Source: VGCC01 sp044375955 (GTDB lineage: Bacteria > Actinomycetota > Actinomycetes > S36-B12). From it: a DNA stretch of 36,879 bases. Under the pieces are notes generated by a model. That model did no database searches, was not told where the DNA came from, and was given only the letters and a program-made list of their open reading frames with translations. Shown here in pieces: positions 22,777 through 31,808 of this stretch (position 1 is the first letter of the stretch; every line of letters starts with the position of its first letter). Position numbers and translations under genes: made by a program. The stretch lies in contig JBILLS010000018.1 of NCBI GenBank assembly GCA_044375955.1, positions 1 to 36,879 of the forward strand. Direction: 5' to 3'.

Positions 22777-24179
22777 GCGGTTTCCGACCCCCGGAGTCGC
22801 TCGAGGACCTCGACGGCGAGCATCCCGATGTCACCGGCCCCCAGGGTCATCACGATGTCACCCGGCCTCGCCCGTTCGGCGAGATGCGAGGCCACGGCCG
22901 ACCAGGACGGCTCGAAGATGACGCAGGCGGGATCCAGGGGAATATGCGTGGCCATCGTCTGGCCGCTGGCGCCCGGAATCGGGGTCTCGCCGGGGGCGAA
23001 GACCTCGAGCACGATGGCGACGTCGGCAAGCCCGAGCGCCTCACCGAATTCCCGGACGAACATCGCGGTGCGGTAGTAGTGATGGGCTTGGAAGGCGACG
23101 ATGAGACGCCCTGCGCCAACGACCTCGCGCGCAGCACGCAAGGTGGCGGCGATCTCCGTCGGATGGTGTGCGTAATCGTCGTAGACACGCACCCCGGCCG
23201 CTGAACCCCGGTAGTCGAAGCGGCGCCGCGTGCCGGAAAAGGTGGTGATCCCCTCGAGGACATCGCCTCCCGGGCATCCGAGTCCCAGGCAGACCGCGAT
23301 CGCCCCGAGTGCGTTCAGCGCGTTGTGCCGCCCGGGTACGCCGAGGGACACGCGTCCCAGCCGGACTCCGTCGTGCACCACATCGAAACTCCAGCCCCTC
23401 TCACCCGCCGCCGAGTCCACCATGCGGAAATCCGCACCCGGATCCGTCCCGTAGGTACGCACGTCATGTCCCGACGCCCGGGCATGCTCGCCCAACCGGA
23501 GCGCGCCCGGGTCATCCCCGCACACGACAACGAACCCCCCGCGGGAGCAGATACCCACCACAAAGTCCTCGAAGGCCTTCTCGAGTGCCTCGAAGGTTCC
23601 CCAGTAGTTCAGGTGATCAGGCTCGATATTGGTGATGATTCCCGCACGCGCCGGGAGCGCGAGAAATGATCCGTCACTCTCGTCGGCCTCCGCCACGAAC
23701 ACTGTCCCGCTCCCCTGATGGGCATTGGCGCCGGTCTCATTGAGTTCACTGCCGATGACGAACGTCGGATCGAATCCGCAGTGCTGGAGGACGACGGTGA
23801 CCATCGATGTCGTCGTGGTCTTGCCATGGGTACCCGCAACAGCCACACCCTCGTACCCGAGCATCAGCGCGGCGAGGGTGTCGGCACGTGTCATCACGGA
23901 CAATCCGCGAGCGCGGGCGGCTTCGACCTCCGTGTTGTTCACCGGAATCGCCGTGGAGAGGATCAGCGTCTCGACTCCGTTTAGGTGATCTGCAGCGTGG
24001 CCGATGTCAGAGCGGACACCGAGGGCCCGCAGAGCACTCAGTCGACGGGAGTCCTTCGCATCGCATCCGGAGACCTCGACTCCCCGAGCCACCAGGATCC
24101 TCGCGATACCCGACATGCCGGCACCACCGAGGCCCATGATGTGCACTCGTCCGAGGTCTCCCCCATGCGTCTCGTTCAC
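22773..24179 (-). CDS. murC: UDP-N-acetylmuramate--L-alanine ligase
   Basis: It adds L-Ala to UDP-MurNAc. The 468-residue protein has the N-terminal Rossmann motif HIMGLGGAGMSGIA, the ATP loop AGTHGKTTTTS near residue 115, EADESDGSF, NIEPDHLNYWG and the C-terminal DDYAHHPTEI. GTG 24179 overlaps the murG stop (GTGA). Its presence in the cluster is worth noting because Streptomyces keeps murC elsewhere. Confidence 0.97.
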   Translation of the reverse strand: MNETHGGDLGRVHIMGLGGAGMSGIARILVARGVEVSGCDAKDSRRLSALRALGVRSDIGHAADHLNGVETLILSTAIPVNNTEVEAARARGLSVMTRADTLAALMLGYEGVAVAGTHGKTTTTSMVTVVLQHCGFDPTFVIGSELNETGANAHQGSGTVFVAEADESDGSFLALPARAGIITNIEPDHLNYWGTFEALEKAFEDFVVGICSRGGFVVVCGDDPGALRLGEHARASGHDVRTYGTDPGADFRMVDSAAGERGWSFDVVHDGVRLGRVSLGVPGRHNALNALGAIAVCLGLGCPGGDVLEGITTFSGTRRRFDYRGSAAGVRVYDDYAHHPTEIAATLRAAREVVGAGRLIVAFQAHHYYRTAMFVREFGEALGLADVAIVLEVFAPGETPIPGASGQTMATHIPLDPACVIFEPSWSAVASHLAERARPGDIVMTLGAGDIGMLAVEVLERLRGSETA

Positions 24180-25246
24180 GGTGTCCGACCCTCATCTGCG
24201 ATTCTGATGATCCATTCCGCCATGGTGCGATCAGCATCGCGCACACCCTGTGCTCGTGCGCGATCCCCCATATCTCGGCGTCGCGGCTCATCGCGCATCA
24301 GCTCGCCTACCTGATCGATGAGTCGGGCGGGAGTCACATCCTGATCACGCATCAAGAGTCCGCCGCCGGCCCGTACGGTGGGAAGGGCATTCAGCTCCTG
24401 TTCCCCGTTGCCGATGGGGAGGGGAATGTAGATCGCCGGCAGCCCGACAGCTGCCACCTCTGCACAGGTCATGGCCCCCGCTCGGCAGATGACCAGGTCG
24501 GCAGCTGCGTACAGGAGATCCATCCGATCGGTGAACGCAAGTGGGAGGTACCCGGGTCGGGCAACCGGAGGCGTGTTCGATGAGCCGTACACGTGGATCA
24601 CCGTGATCCCCTCGGCAAGCCACGCGTCCAGGCACGCGGCCACCAACTCATTCAGTCGACGCGCACCCTGACTTCCACCGAAGACCAGCAACGTGGGACT
24701 TCGGACACCGAGCGCGTTGCGCGACCCCTCGGCGCTGGTCGCACGATCGAGTTCCCGGATGGATCGGCGCAATGGCATCCCCATCGCACGTGCATGCGGG
24801 AGGTCTCCGGCGCGCACGGCGGCGACGTTGCGGGTCAGCCGGGCTCCGAGACGATTGGCCCACCCCGGTCGCGCATTCGCCTCGTGCACGAGCAAGGGCA
24901 CCCGTTCCCGGCGCGCCGCCAGATAGGCGGGTGCCGACGCGTAGCCACCGAAGCCCACCACGACATCGACATCGCCCTCGCGCAGGATGCGGCGCGCCGC
25001 CCGCACCGACGCCATGAGACTCCCCGGAACCTTCGCCAGACGTGGGTCCAGCCCGCGTGGCACGGGAACGGAGGGCAGGGTCACGAGGGGATAGCCGCGG
25101 GCAGGCACAAGCGATGTCTCGAGCCCCCGTTCGGACCCTAGGAAGGTGATCGTGCACTCGGGCCGAATCTCTCGCAGGGTGTCCGCGGTGTTCAAGGCAG
25201 GTTCGATGTGTCCCGCAGTTCCGCCTGCAGCCATGACAACGTGCAC
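24176..25246 (-). CDS. murG: UDP-GlcNAc transferase making lipid II (MurG)
   Basis: It transfers GlcNAc from UDP-GlcNAc to lipid I on the inner membrane face. The 356-residue GT-B protein has the glycine-rich N-terminal loop MAAGGTAGHIEPAL, VVGFGGYAS and LLVHEANARPGWANR in the first domain. The second begins LLVFGGSQGARRLN, with DLVICRAGAMTCAEVAAVGLPAIYIPLP holding the UDP-GlcNAc contacts. Start GTG 25246 gives HVVMAAGG; ATG 25234 is a shorter alternative. It is nine bases after ftsW and overlaps murC. Confidence 0.96.
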   Translation of the reverse strand: MHVVMAAGGTAGHIEPALNTADTLREIRPECTITFLGSERGLETSLVPARGYPLVTLPSVPVPRGLDPRLAKVPGSLMASVRAARRILREGDVDVVVGFGGYASAPAYLAARRERVPLLVHEANARPGWANRLGARLTRNVAAVRAGDLPHARAMGMPLRRSIRELDRATSAEGSRNALGVRSPTLLVFGGSQGARRLNELVAACLDAWLAEGITVIHVYGSSNTPPVARPGYLPLAFTDRMDLLYAAADLVICRAGAMTCAEVAAVGLPAIYIPLPIGNGEQELNALPTVRAGGGLLMRDQDVTPARLIDQVGELMRDEPRRRDMGDRARAQGVRDADRTMAEWIIRIADEGRTP

Positions 25247-25255
25247 GTGGTCACG

Positions 25256-26455
25256 TCACCTCTTCCGCAAGGCTTCGGCCGTCGATCGCCGACGAAGGGC
25301 TCTGCGGGCACCAGGTTCATTGCGCGCGAATGCGAGCACCATGCCGAGTGCCGTGAGTATCGGGACGAGCGAGGATCCACCGTAGGAGACGAGAGGCAGG
25401 GGAACACCCGTGATCGGCATGAGGCCCAGGACACCTCCGATATTGACGACCGCCTGAATGACGATCCACGCGCCGACACCCGCCGACGCCATACGCACGA
25501 ATGGGTCCTGGGTCGTACGACTCAACCGGAAGATCGCGAAGGCGAGCAACCCGAACAGGAGCAGGACGGACAGGGTGCCCACCAGACCGAGCTCCTCTCC
25601 GATCACCGGGAAAATGAAGTCGGTGTGCGCTTCGGGGAGGGATCCCCACTTCTCTCTACTCGCGCCTAGCCCCACGCCCCAGAGTCCGCCGGTTCCCAGC
25701 GCGTATTGACCCTGGGTGATCTGCCAGCCGTATCCGAGACGATCCGCCCCCGGATCGAGCCAGGACGTGAACCTCTCCATGCGATACGGAGCCGCCAACG
25801 TCAGGAGGAACACACCGAGCGCACCGATGGCACCCAGAACGACGAAGAAACGGATCGGGGTGCCGGCCGCGAACAGCATTCCGGCCATGATGGCCGCCAG
25901 CATGAGGGTATTACCGAAGTCGCCCTCCAGGAGAACAAGAACCATCATCACCCCGGCGACGGGAACGAGAGGGACCAGCAACGTATTCCAGGTGGGAACC
26001 GAATCCCGGCGGCGCGTCAGAACATCAGCACCCCAGACGACCAGCGCGAGTTTGGCGAACTCGCTTGGCTGCAGTCGGAACGGACCGATGATGTCGATCC
26101 AGTTGCGTTGACCGGCCACCTCGACACCGATGAAGAGGACGAGGATCAACAATGCGAGGGAGCCGAGAAGGAGTGGCCAGGCGAAGGCACGCCAGAACTC
26201 GATCGAGGTGCGAGCAGCGAAATACATGGCAATGACACCGGCGACGGCGAAGAGGGCCTGGCGCTGGACGAGGGTGTAGGGCGAGCCGAAGACCCGCACG
26301 CTCTCGATGCTGGATGCCGACAGGACCATGACCAGGCCCAGCCCCAGAAGGAGCAGTGCCGTGCCGATGATCAGGTAATAGGTGCTGAGGGGGTGGCGCA
26401 GCCAGGTGCCGAGTCGGTACAGGGCGGTCTTAGAGGTGGGCGCCTGGGTACTCAT
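25256..26455 (-). CDS. ftsW: SEDS peptidoglycan polymerase FtsW
   Basis: It is the septal glycan-strand polymerase partner of FtsI. The 399-residue protein has about ten hydrophobic helices and the SEDS marks: LQPSEFAKLALVVW, LEGDFGNTLML, DPGADRLGYGWQITQGQYA, EAHTDFIFPVIGEELG and TGVPLPLVSYGGSSL. ATG 26455 overlaps the murD stop (ATGA); a longer frame reaching 26572 lies inside murD and is rejected. The C-terminus is short and basic. Confidence 0.95.
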   Translation of the reverse strand: MSTQAPTSKTALYRLGTWLRHPLSTYYLIIGTALLLLGLGLVMVLSASSIESVRVFGSPYTLVQRQALFAVAGVIAMYFAARTSIEFWRAFAWPLLLGSLALLILVLFIGVEVAGQRNWIDIIGPFRLQPSEFAKLALVVWGADVLTRRRDSVPTWNTLLVPLVPVAGVMMVLVLLEGDFGNTLMLAAIMAGMLFAAGTPIRFFVVLGAIGALGVFLLTLAAPYRMERFTSWLDPGADRLGYGWQITQGQYALGTGGLWGVGLGASREKWGSLPEAHTDFIFPVIGEELGLVGTLSVLLLFGLLAFAIFRLSRTTQDPFVRMASAGVGAWIVIQAVVNIGGVLGLMPITGVPLPLVSYGGSSLVPILTALGMVLAFARNEPGARRALRRRSTAEALRKR

Positions 26456-27897
26456 CCCGCCGCCTTCCGCGCGCGAACGGCCTGCGCGAACAGGTCCCCA
26501 CGCTCGGCGTAGTCCCGGAACATGTCCCAGGAGGCGCAGCCCGGAGCGAGGAGAACGGTGTCCCCCGGACACGCATACTCCAGCGCCCGATCGACCACAT
26601 CCTCCATGGCACCAGTGTCCGTGCGATCCACCTCCACGACGGGGACCTCGGGCGCGTGTCGGCGCATCGCAGCGGCGATGACCTCCCGATCCCGGCCGAG
26701 AAGCACGACCGCACGAAGTCGAGACCCGATGCGCTGGATCAAATCGTCGAAATCCTGTCCCTTGGCAAGACCGCCGGCGATCCAGACGACCGAGGGATAG
26801 GCGGTGACGGACGCCAGGGCTGCATGGGTATTCGTGGCTTTGGAGTCATCGATGAACGTGACCTCAGCCACGGTTCCCACGTTGCTGATGCGATGTCCCG
26901 CGGGTACGAAAGCTCTAAGCCCATCGCGCACCGCTCCAGGTCTCACGCCGAAGGCGCGCGCCAATGCTGCTGCGGCGAGCGCGTTGGTGACGTTATGTGG
27001 TGCGACGGGATGGACGTCGGCGACCGAGGCGAGCTCCTGTGCCCGTTCTCCGCGATCATCGATGAAAGCGCGATCAACGATGAGGTCGTCCACGATGCCG
27101 AGCATCCCTACTCCCGGTGTGCCGAGAGTGATACCGATGGCGCGGCATCCTTCGACCACGTCGGCGTCCTCGACCATGGCGCGTGTCACGGGATCGTCCA
27201 CGTTGTAGACCGCCGCAACCTGCGTGTGCTGATACACCCGCGCCTTGGCGACTCGGTACTGATCGAACCCGCCGAAGTGATCGAGGTGATCCTGGGCGAG
27301 GTTGATGCAGACGGCGGCCAACGGGCTCATCGAGGTCACGAAGGGCAACTGAGGGGCGCCCACCTCAACCGCGATGACGTCGAGTCTGTCGTGCATGACC
27401 ACGTCGATGAGTGACGTACCGATGTTCCCGGCTGTCACCGAGGTCAACCCGGCAGCGCGCAACATGCTGTCCAGCATCAACGTGGTGGTCGTCTTGCCAT
27501 TTGTTCCCGTGACACAGAGCCACGGGGCAGCGGTGGCCGGATCGCGGAGGCGCCAGGCGAGCTCCAATTCCCCCCAGATAGGGATCGCCCGCCGCTGCGC
27601 CGCTCGAATCCACGGATGGTCCGGGGGCAGACCGGGCGATACGACGAGGAGATCGCAGCCATCGAGCTCGGTGCCCCCCTCGCTCGCCACTCCCAGGCGC
27701 ACGTCGACCCCGAGTGTGGTGAGGACCTCGGCTTTGGCTTCGACCTCTGCGGTGGTAGAGGAGTCAATGACCCGCACGGGCGCACCCAGCTGTTGCAGGG
27801 CGTCGGCGGCGGCGTAACCGGCCACCCCGAGCCCTGCGACACATACCCGCCACTGCGCCCAGGAGGATCCTCGGTGAGCGTCCGAGACGTCCGTCAC
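26452..27897 (-). CDS. murD: UDP-MurNAc-L-Ala--D-Glu ligase
   Basis: It adds D-Glu to UDP-MurNAc-L-Ala. The 481-residue protein has the N-terminal VCVAGLGVAGYAAADAL, the ATP loop VTGTNGKTTTTLML, NLAQDHLDHFGGFDQYRVAKARV with the carbamylated lysine, and FIDDSKATNTHAAL near the C-terminal domain. GTG 27897 overlaps the mraY stop (GTGA); the in-frame extension to 27993 falls in mraY and is rejected. Its stop overlaps ftsW. Confidence 0.96.
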   Translation of the reverse strand: MTDVSDAHRGSSWAQWRVCVAGLGVAGYAAADALQQLGAPVRVIDSSTTAEVEAKAEVLTTLGVDVRLGVASEGGTELDGCDLLVVSPGLPPDHPWIRAAQRRAIPIWGELELAWRLRDPATAAPWLCVTGTNGKTTTTLMLDSMLRAAGLTSVTAGNIGTSLIDVVMHDRLDVIAVEVGAPQLPFVTSMSPLAAVCINLAQDHLDHFGGFDQYRVAKARVYQHTQVAAVYNVDDPVTRAMVEDADVVEGCRAIGITLGTPGVGMLGIVDDLIVDRAFIDDRGERAQELASVADVHPVAPHNVTNALAAAALARAFGVRPGAVRDGLRAFVPAGHRISNVGTVAEVTFIDDSKATNTHAALASVTAYPSVVWIAGGLAKGQDFDDLIQRIGSRLRAVVLLGRDREVIAAAMRRHAPEVPVVEVDRTDTGAMEDVVDRALEYACPGDTVLLAPGCASWDMFRDYAERGDLFAQAVRARKAAG

Positions 27898-28961
27898 GCG
27901 CGGACCCATTCGGCGTAGAAGATCCCCAGACCAGCGCCAATGCACACGCCCTGGATGATCCAGAACCGCACGACGATCTGGATCTCCGGCCATCCCCGCA
28001 TCTCAAAGTGATGATGGAGTGGCGCCATGCGGAAGACCCGACGCCCGGTGAGTTTGTAGGAACCGACCTGGAGGATCACCGACACGGTGATGATGAGGAA
28101 GAGTCCCGCGAGGAGCGGGAGGAGGAGCTCGGTCCGAGTCATGATCGCCAGACCGGCGATACCGCCGCCCAGAGCGAGTGACCCGGTATCGCCCATGAAG
28201 ATCCGGGCGGGCGCGGTGTTCCACCAGAGGAACCCGAAGCATGCCCCTGCTGCCGAGGCGGCGACGATCGCCAGGTCGAGGGGGTTCTGGGTGCTGTAAC
28301 AGAACGGCGTCACCTCGAAGGCGCAGTTCTGTCCGTATTGCCAGATGCTCAGCAGGACATACGCCAGGAAGCTCATCACTGCGGCACCGACCGCGAGGCC
28401 ATCGAGTCCGTCGGTGAGGTTGACGCCGTTCGTCGTGGCGGTGACCAGGAACCACACCCACACCAGGAAGAGCCCCAGTGGGAGTACCAAGGGGGTATCG
28501 CGTACGAAGGAGACCGCCATGGATGCAGCTGTCTGACCATCAGCGTCCGGGAATTGCACGGAGAGGTATGCGAAGGTGAGAGCAACGATGGCTTGACCGA
28601 TCAGCTTGGTGCGCGCGCGGAGTCCGGTGCTGCGTTGCTTGAAGATCTTCAGGTAGTCGTCGGCAAACCCGACCACACCGAGGCCGACCATGAGGAACAG
28701 CACCAGCAGACCCGACGCCGCCACCGGGCGCATGGTCAGGAGGTGGGTGAGGAAGTACCCCCCGAGGACCGCGATGACGATGGCGACACCGCCCATTGAG
28801 GGTGTCCCTCGTTTGGCATCGTGGTCCGGGTAGAGCTCGGTCTCCGTCGAGGTGCGGATGGCCTGGGCGTACCCGCGCCGGCCGAGGATCCTGATCAGGA
28901 GGGGCGTTCCGAAGAGGGCGATGAGCGTGGAGATGGTCATCGCGATGACGACGAGCCTCAT
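27894..28961 (-). CDS. mraY: Phospho-MurNAc-pentapeptide transferase
   Basis: It transfers phospho-MurNAc-pentapeptide to undecaprenyl phosphate, making lipid I. The 355-residue protein has about ten membrane helices and the catalytic marks: AKRGTPSMGG, FADDYLKI (Asp pair), NLTDGLDGLA, IFMGDTGSLALGG and the cytoplasmic MAPLHHHFE loop. ATG 28961 overlaps murF (ATGA) and the 3' end overlaps murD (GTGA). Confidence 0.97.
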   Translation of the reverse strand: MRLVVIAMTISTLIALFGTPLLIRILGRRGYAQAIRTSTETELYPDHDAKRGTPSMGGVAIVIAVLGGYFLTHLLTMRPVAASGLLVLFLMVGLGVVGFADDYLKIFKQRSTGLRARTKLIGQAIVALTFAYLSVQFPDADGQTAASMAVSFVRDTPLVLPLGLFLVWVWFLVTATTNGVNLTDGLDGLAVGAAVMSFLAYVLLSIWQYGQNCAFEVTPFCYSTQNPLDLAIVAASAAGACFGFLWWNTAPARIFMGDTGSLALGGGIAGLAIMTRTELLLPLLAGLFLIITVSVILQVGSYKLTGRRVFRMAPLHHHFEMRGWPEIQIVVRFWIIQGVCIGAGLGIFYAEWVRA

Positions 28962-30340
28962 CCCGCAGCACCTCCCTCGTCATGCACCAGGGCAGTGACG
29001 ATCCGTTCGAGCCCCACGCTTCGCGAGGCCTTGACGAGTACGACGTCCCCGGGTTCGAGCTGGGCTCGCAGCACCGGAATCGCGTCTTCCGTGCTCGGCA
29101 ACCATAGAGACTCGACTCCCAGGTCCGAGGCTGCCTCGTGCATCGGGCGTGTCCCGTCTCCGATACACACCAGGCGATCGATGTTGGACTCGGCCGCGTG
29201 CCTGCCCACCTCCGCGTGCAGATCATCGGCGAATTCACCGAGTTCGCGCATCTCACCCAACACCGCCCAACTACGGCTACCCATCGTGGCAACCGACGCC
29301 ACGGCGGACTTCATCGATTCAGGGTTGGCGTTATAGGCGTCGTTCACCACCGTGACTCCGCGCACTCCTGCCACGACTTCCATGCGCATGGCGCTCCGCG
29401 GACGAGCACCGTCGAGACTGCCGACCGCAGCCTCCAATGTCATCCCGCATTCGACCCCGACCGCAATCGCGGCAAGCGCGTTCGACACGTTGTGCCGACC
29501 CACGTAGTCGATCTCAAGAGTGGAGGTCGTTCCTGTTCGTTGATCAATCACATCGAACAGGAGGGAAGTCTGGGTGGCCCTGACGTGATCGCCACGGATA
29601 TCTGCCGCGGTGGATAGTCCGAATGACACGACACGTGCGCTGGCTCTGTCCCGCATCGCGAGCACGCGTGCGTCATCCGCATTGAGGATCGCGACACCAC
29701 TGGGGTTCATGCCCTCGACCAGTTCTCCCTTGGCGACTGCAATCTGATCGATGCCGCCGAGAAGTCCCACGTGAGCGTGACCCACGTTGGTGACAACGGC
29801 AACGTCAGGCTGGGCGATGCGCGTGAGATAGGCGATGTGGCCGATCCCGCGCATTGCCATCTCCAGGACGAGGAATCGAGTGCCCCGGTCAGCCGAGAGG
29901 ATGGTGAGCGGCACTCCGACCTCGGTATTGAACGAGCCCTTCGGACACACGGTCGGGCCGAATGCGCTGAGAACTTGGGCCGTCAGATCCTTCGTCGTGG
30001 TCTTACCACTCGAACCTGTGATGCCGATGGTCGTGCACGAGAGGCGGTCGTGCCAGTACCAATGTGCGAATCGTCCCAGGGACTGCAGGGAATCTTCGAC
30101 GACGATGGTCGGCACGGAGGGGACAGTTCCGGTGCGCTCCACGACTAATGCAACTGCCCCCGCCGACACCGCGTCGGCGAGGAGGGCGTGAGGATCGACT
30201 CTCTCCCCTGGGATCGCGAAGAAGACATCTCCGGGCACCAGCGATCGGGTGTCCACGCTGACGCCCCGCACTTCGACGTCAACTTCCGGTGATGGCGCCC
30301 CCATCGCGTGGGTGAGGTCGTCGAGCGTGATGGGCATCAT
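28958..30340 (-). CDS. murF: UDP-MurNAc-tripeptide--D-Ala-D-Ala ligase
   Basis: It adds D-Ala-D-Ala to finish the pentapeptide. The 460-residue protein has SVDTRSLVPGDVFFA at the start, the ATP loop ITGSSGKTTTKDL, LEMAMRGIGHI, TNVGHAHVGLLGG and NDAYNANPESMKSA. ATG 30340 overlaps the murE stop (ATGA); a second ATG follows immediately. Confidence 0.97.
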   Translation of the reverse strand: MMPITLDDLTHAMGAPSPEVDVEVRGVSVDTRSLVPGDVFFAIPGERVDPHALLADAVSAGAVALVVERTGTVPSVPTIVVEDSLQSLGRFAHWYWHDRLSCTTIGITGSSGKTTTKDLTAQVLSAFGPTVCPKGSFNTEVGVPLTILSADRGTRFLVLEMAMRGIGHIAYLTRIAQPDVAVVTNVGHAHVGLLGGIDQIAVAKGELVEGMNPSGVAILNADDARVLAMRDRASARVVSFGLSTAADIRGDHVRATQTSLLFDVIDQRTGTTSTLEIDYVGRHNVSNALAAIAVGVECGMTLEAAVGSLDGARPRSAMRMEVVAGVRGVTVVNDAYNANPESMKSAVASVATMGSRSWAVLGEMRELGEFADDLHAEVGRHAAESNIDRLVCIGDGTRPMHEAASDLGVESLWLPSTEDAIPVLRAQLEPGDVVLVKASRSVGLERIVTALVHDEGGAAG

Positions 30341-31806
30341 GAGGTGAGATCCCTCGCGATGTGACGGGCGGCCTCGCGATCATCGAACGGGATGCGCGCA
30401 CCCGCGATCTCCTGGACGCTCTCCGCGCCCTTCCCGAGGATCATGACCGTGTCGCCGGACCGGCACATGACCAATGCATGCCGGATCGCATCCTCACGAG
30501 GCCCGATTTCGATCACCTCCGCGGTCCCGACGCCACGTGCGCCTGACACGATCGCTGCGCGGATCACGGCGGGATCTTCGGAACGCGGATTGTCATCGGT
30601 CACGATCACGATGTCGGCGATCTGCGCGCCCGCTCGCCCCATCTGCTCGCGTTTCTCCGGATCGCGATCTCCCCCGGCGCCTAGGACGACCACCAACCTC
30701 CCGAGGGTCTGGCTACGTACGGCATGCAGTGCCCTCTCGATGGCATCCGGACTGTGGGCATAGTCGACCCAGACCGGCGCCCCGTCGAGAGCGGTCACCC
30801 ACTCCATGCGTCCGGGGACACTGATGCCGCTGATCGCATCCCACGCACGATGCGGGTGCACCCCGCAGGCATCCAGGGCGGCCAGTGCGCATAGTCGGTT
30901 GGCGATCACGAATCGTGGCACCTGGAGTGACTCTCGTGCATGGAAGCCCGGACCTCGAACAGCCCACTCCGATGTGGCCTTTGCGGACCAGGTCGCATCC
31001 TGTCCGCCGGTGGCAACCGTGGTGGTCGGGATGTCCAACTCCGTCACGAGACGTCCACCCCAGTCGTCGTCGATGCACACGACAGCGTGATGGCAGTAGG
31101 CGGCAGCGAACATCGCGCGCTTCGCTTGGTAGTAGGACTCCATCGATCCGTGGTAGTCGAGGTGGTCTTGGCTCAGATTCGTGAAGACCATCACCGCAAA
31201 GTTGAGGCCTACTACGCGACTCTCGGATGCCGCGATGCTCGACACTTCCATGACTGCATGATCGATTCCGACTGCACGGCATTCACGGAAGATCCGATGG
31301 AGATCGGGGGCTTCGGGGGTCGTTCGCTCCGACTGCTCCCATCGTTCGCCGATGTTGACACCAAGGGTGCCGATCACTCCGGTAGGGATCCCGGCAGCCC
31401 GAAGACCACCCGCCATCATGAACGCGACGGATGTTTTCCCATTCGTCCCGGTGACTCCCAGGAGTGTCATGGCATCACTTGCCGCGTAGAGCTGCTTCGA
31501 GATGAGCGCGACAGCCACGCGCACGTTATCTACGACCGCGACGGGAACTCCCAGATCTGTGACACGGCCAGCACCTGCGGGATCTGTGATGATCGCGCAC
31601 GCACCCCTGCGCACCGCCTCTTCGGCGAATTCACTTCCGTGGCGCTTATGGCCAGGAACAGCCGCGAACAATGCGCCGGCGTGAATGCGACGAGAGTCGA
31701 GGCTTACAGACGTGATGCGGACATCTCCGGGTTTCGCGATGCGACCACCCGCGGAGTTGATCAGGTCGGCGAAATCCACGGAGGGTGTCTCCGGGGTTTC
31801 CAACAC
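30337..31806 (-). CDS. murE: UDP-MurNAc-dipeptide--diaminopimelate ligase
   Basis: It adds the third stem residue. The 489-residue protein has the ATP loop VTGTNGKTSVAFM, SERTTPEAPDLHRIF, NLSQDHLDYHGSMESYYQAKR and, in the third domain, TDDNPRSEDP. The DNPR form marks enzymes that use diaminopimelate rather than lysine, so the wall should contain DAP. Start GTG 31806 has AAGGGG five bases upstream and lies two bases after the ftsI stop. The 3' end overlaps murF. Confidence 0.95.
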   Translation of the reverse strand: MLETPETPSVDFADLINSAGGRIAKPGDVRITSVSLDSRRIHAGALFAAVPGHKRHGSEFAEEAVRRGACAIITDPAGAGRVTDLGVPVAVVDNVRVAVALISKQLYAASDAMTLLGVTGTNGKTSVAFMMAGGLRAAGIPTGVIGTLGVNIGERWEQSERTTPEAPDLHRIFRECRAVGIDHAVMEVSSIAASESRVVGLNFAVMVFTNLSQDHLDYHGSMESYYQAKRAMFAAAYCHHAVVCIDDDWGGRLVTELDIPTTTVATGGQDATWSAKATSEWAVRGPGFHARESLQVPRFVIANRLCALAALDACGVHPHRAWDAISGISVPGRMEWVTALDGAPVWVDYAHSPDAIERALHAVRSQTLGRLVVVLGAGGDRDPEKREQMGRAGAQIADIVIVTDDNPRSEDPAVIRAAIVSGARGVGTAEVIEIGPREDAIRHALVMCRSGDTVMILGKGAESVQEIAGARIPFDDREAARHIARDLTS

Positions 31807-31808
31807 TG

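Noticed and set aside
27898..27993. Upstream extension of murD into mraY
   Set aside because: GTG 27897 forms a GTGA overlap with mraY as elsewhere in the cluster; the extra residues are mraY sequence in another frame.
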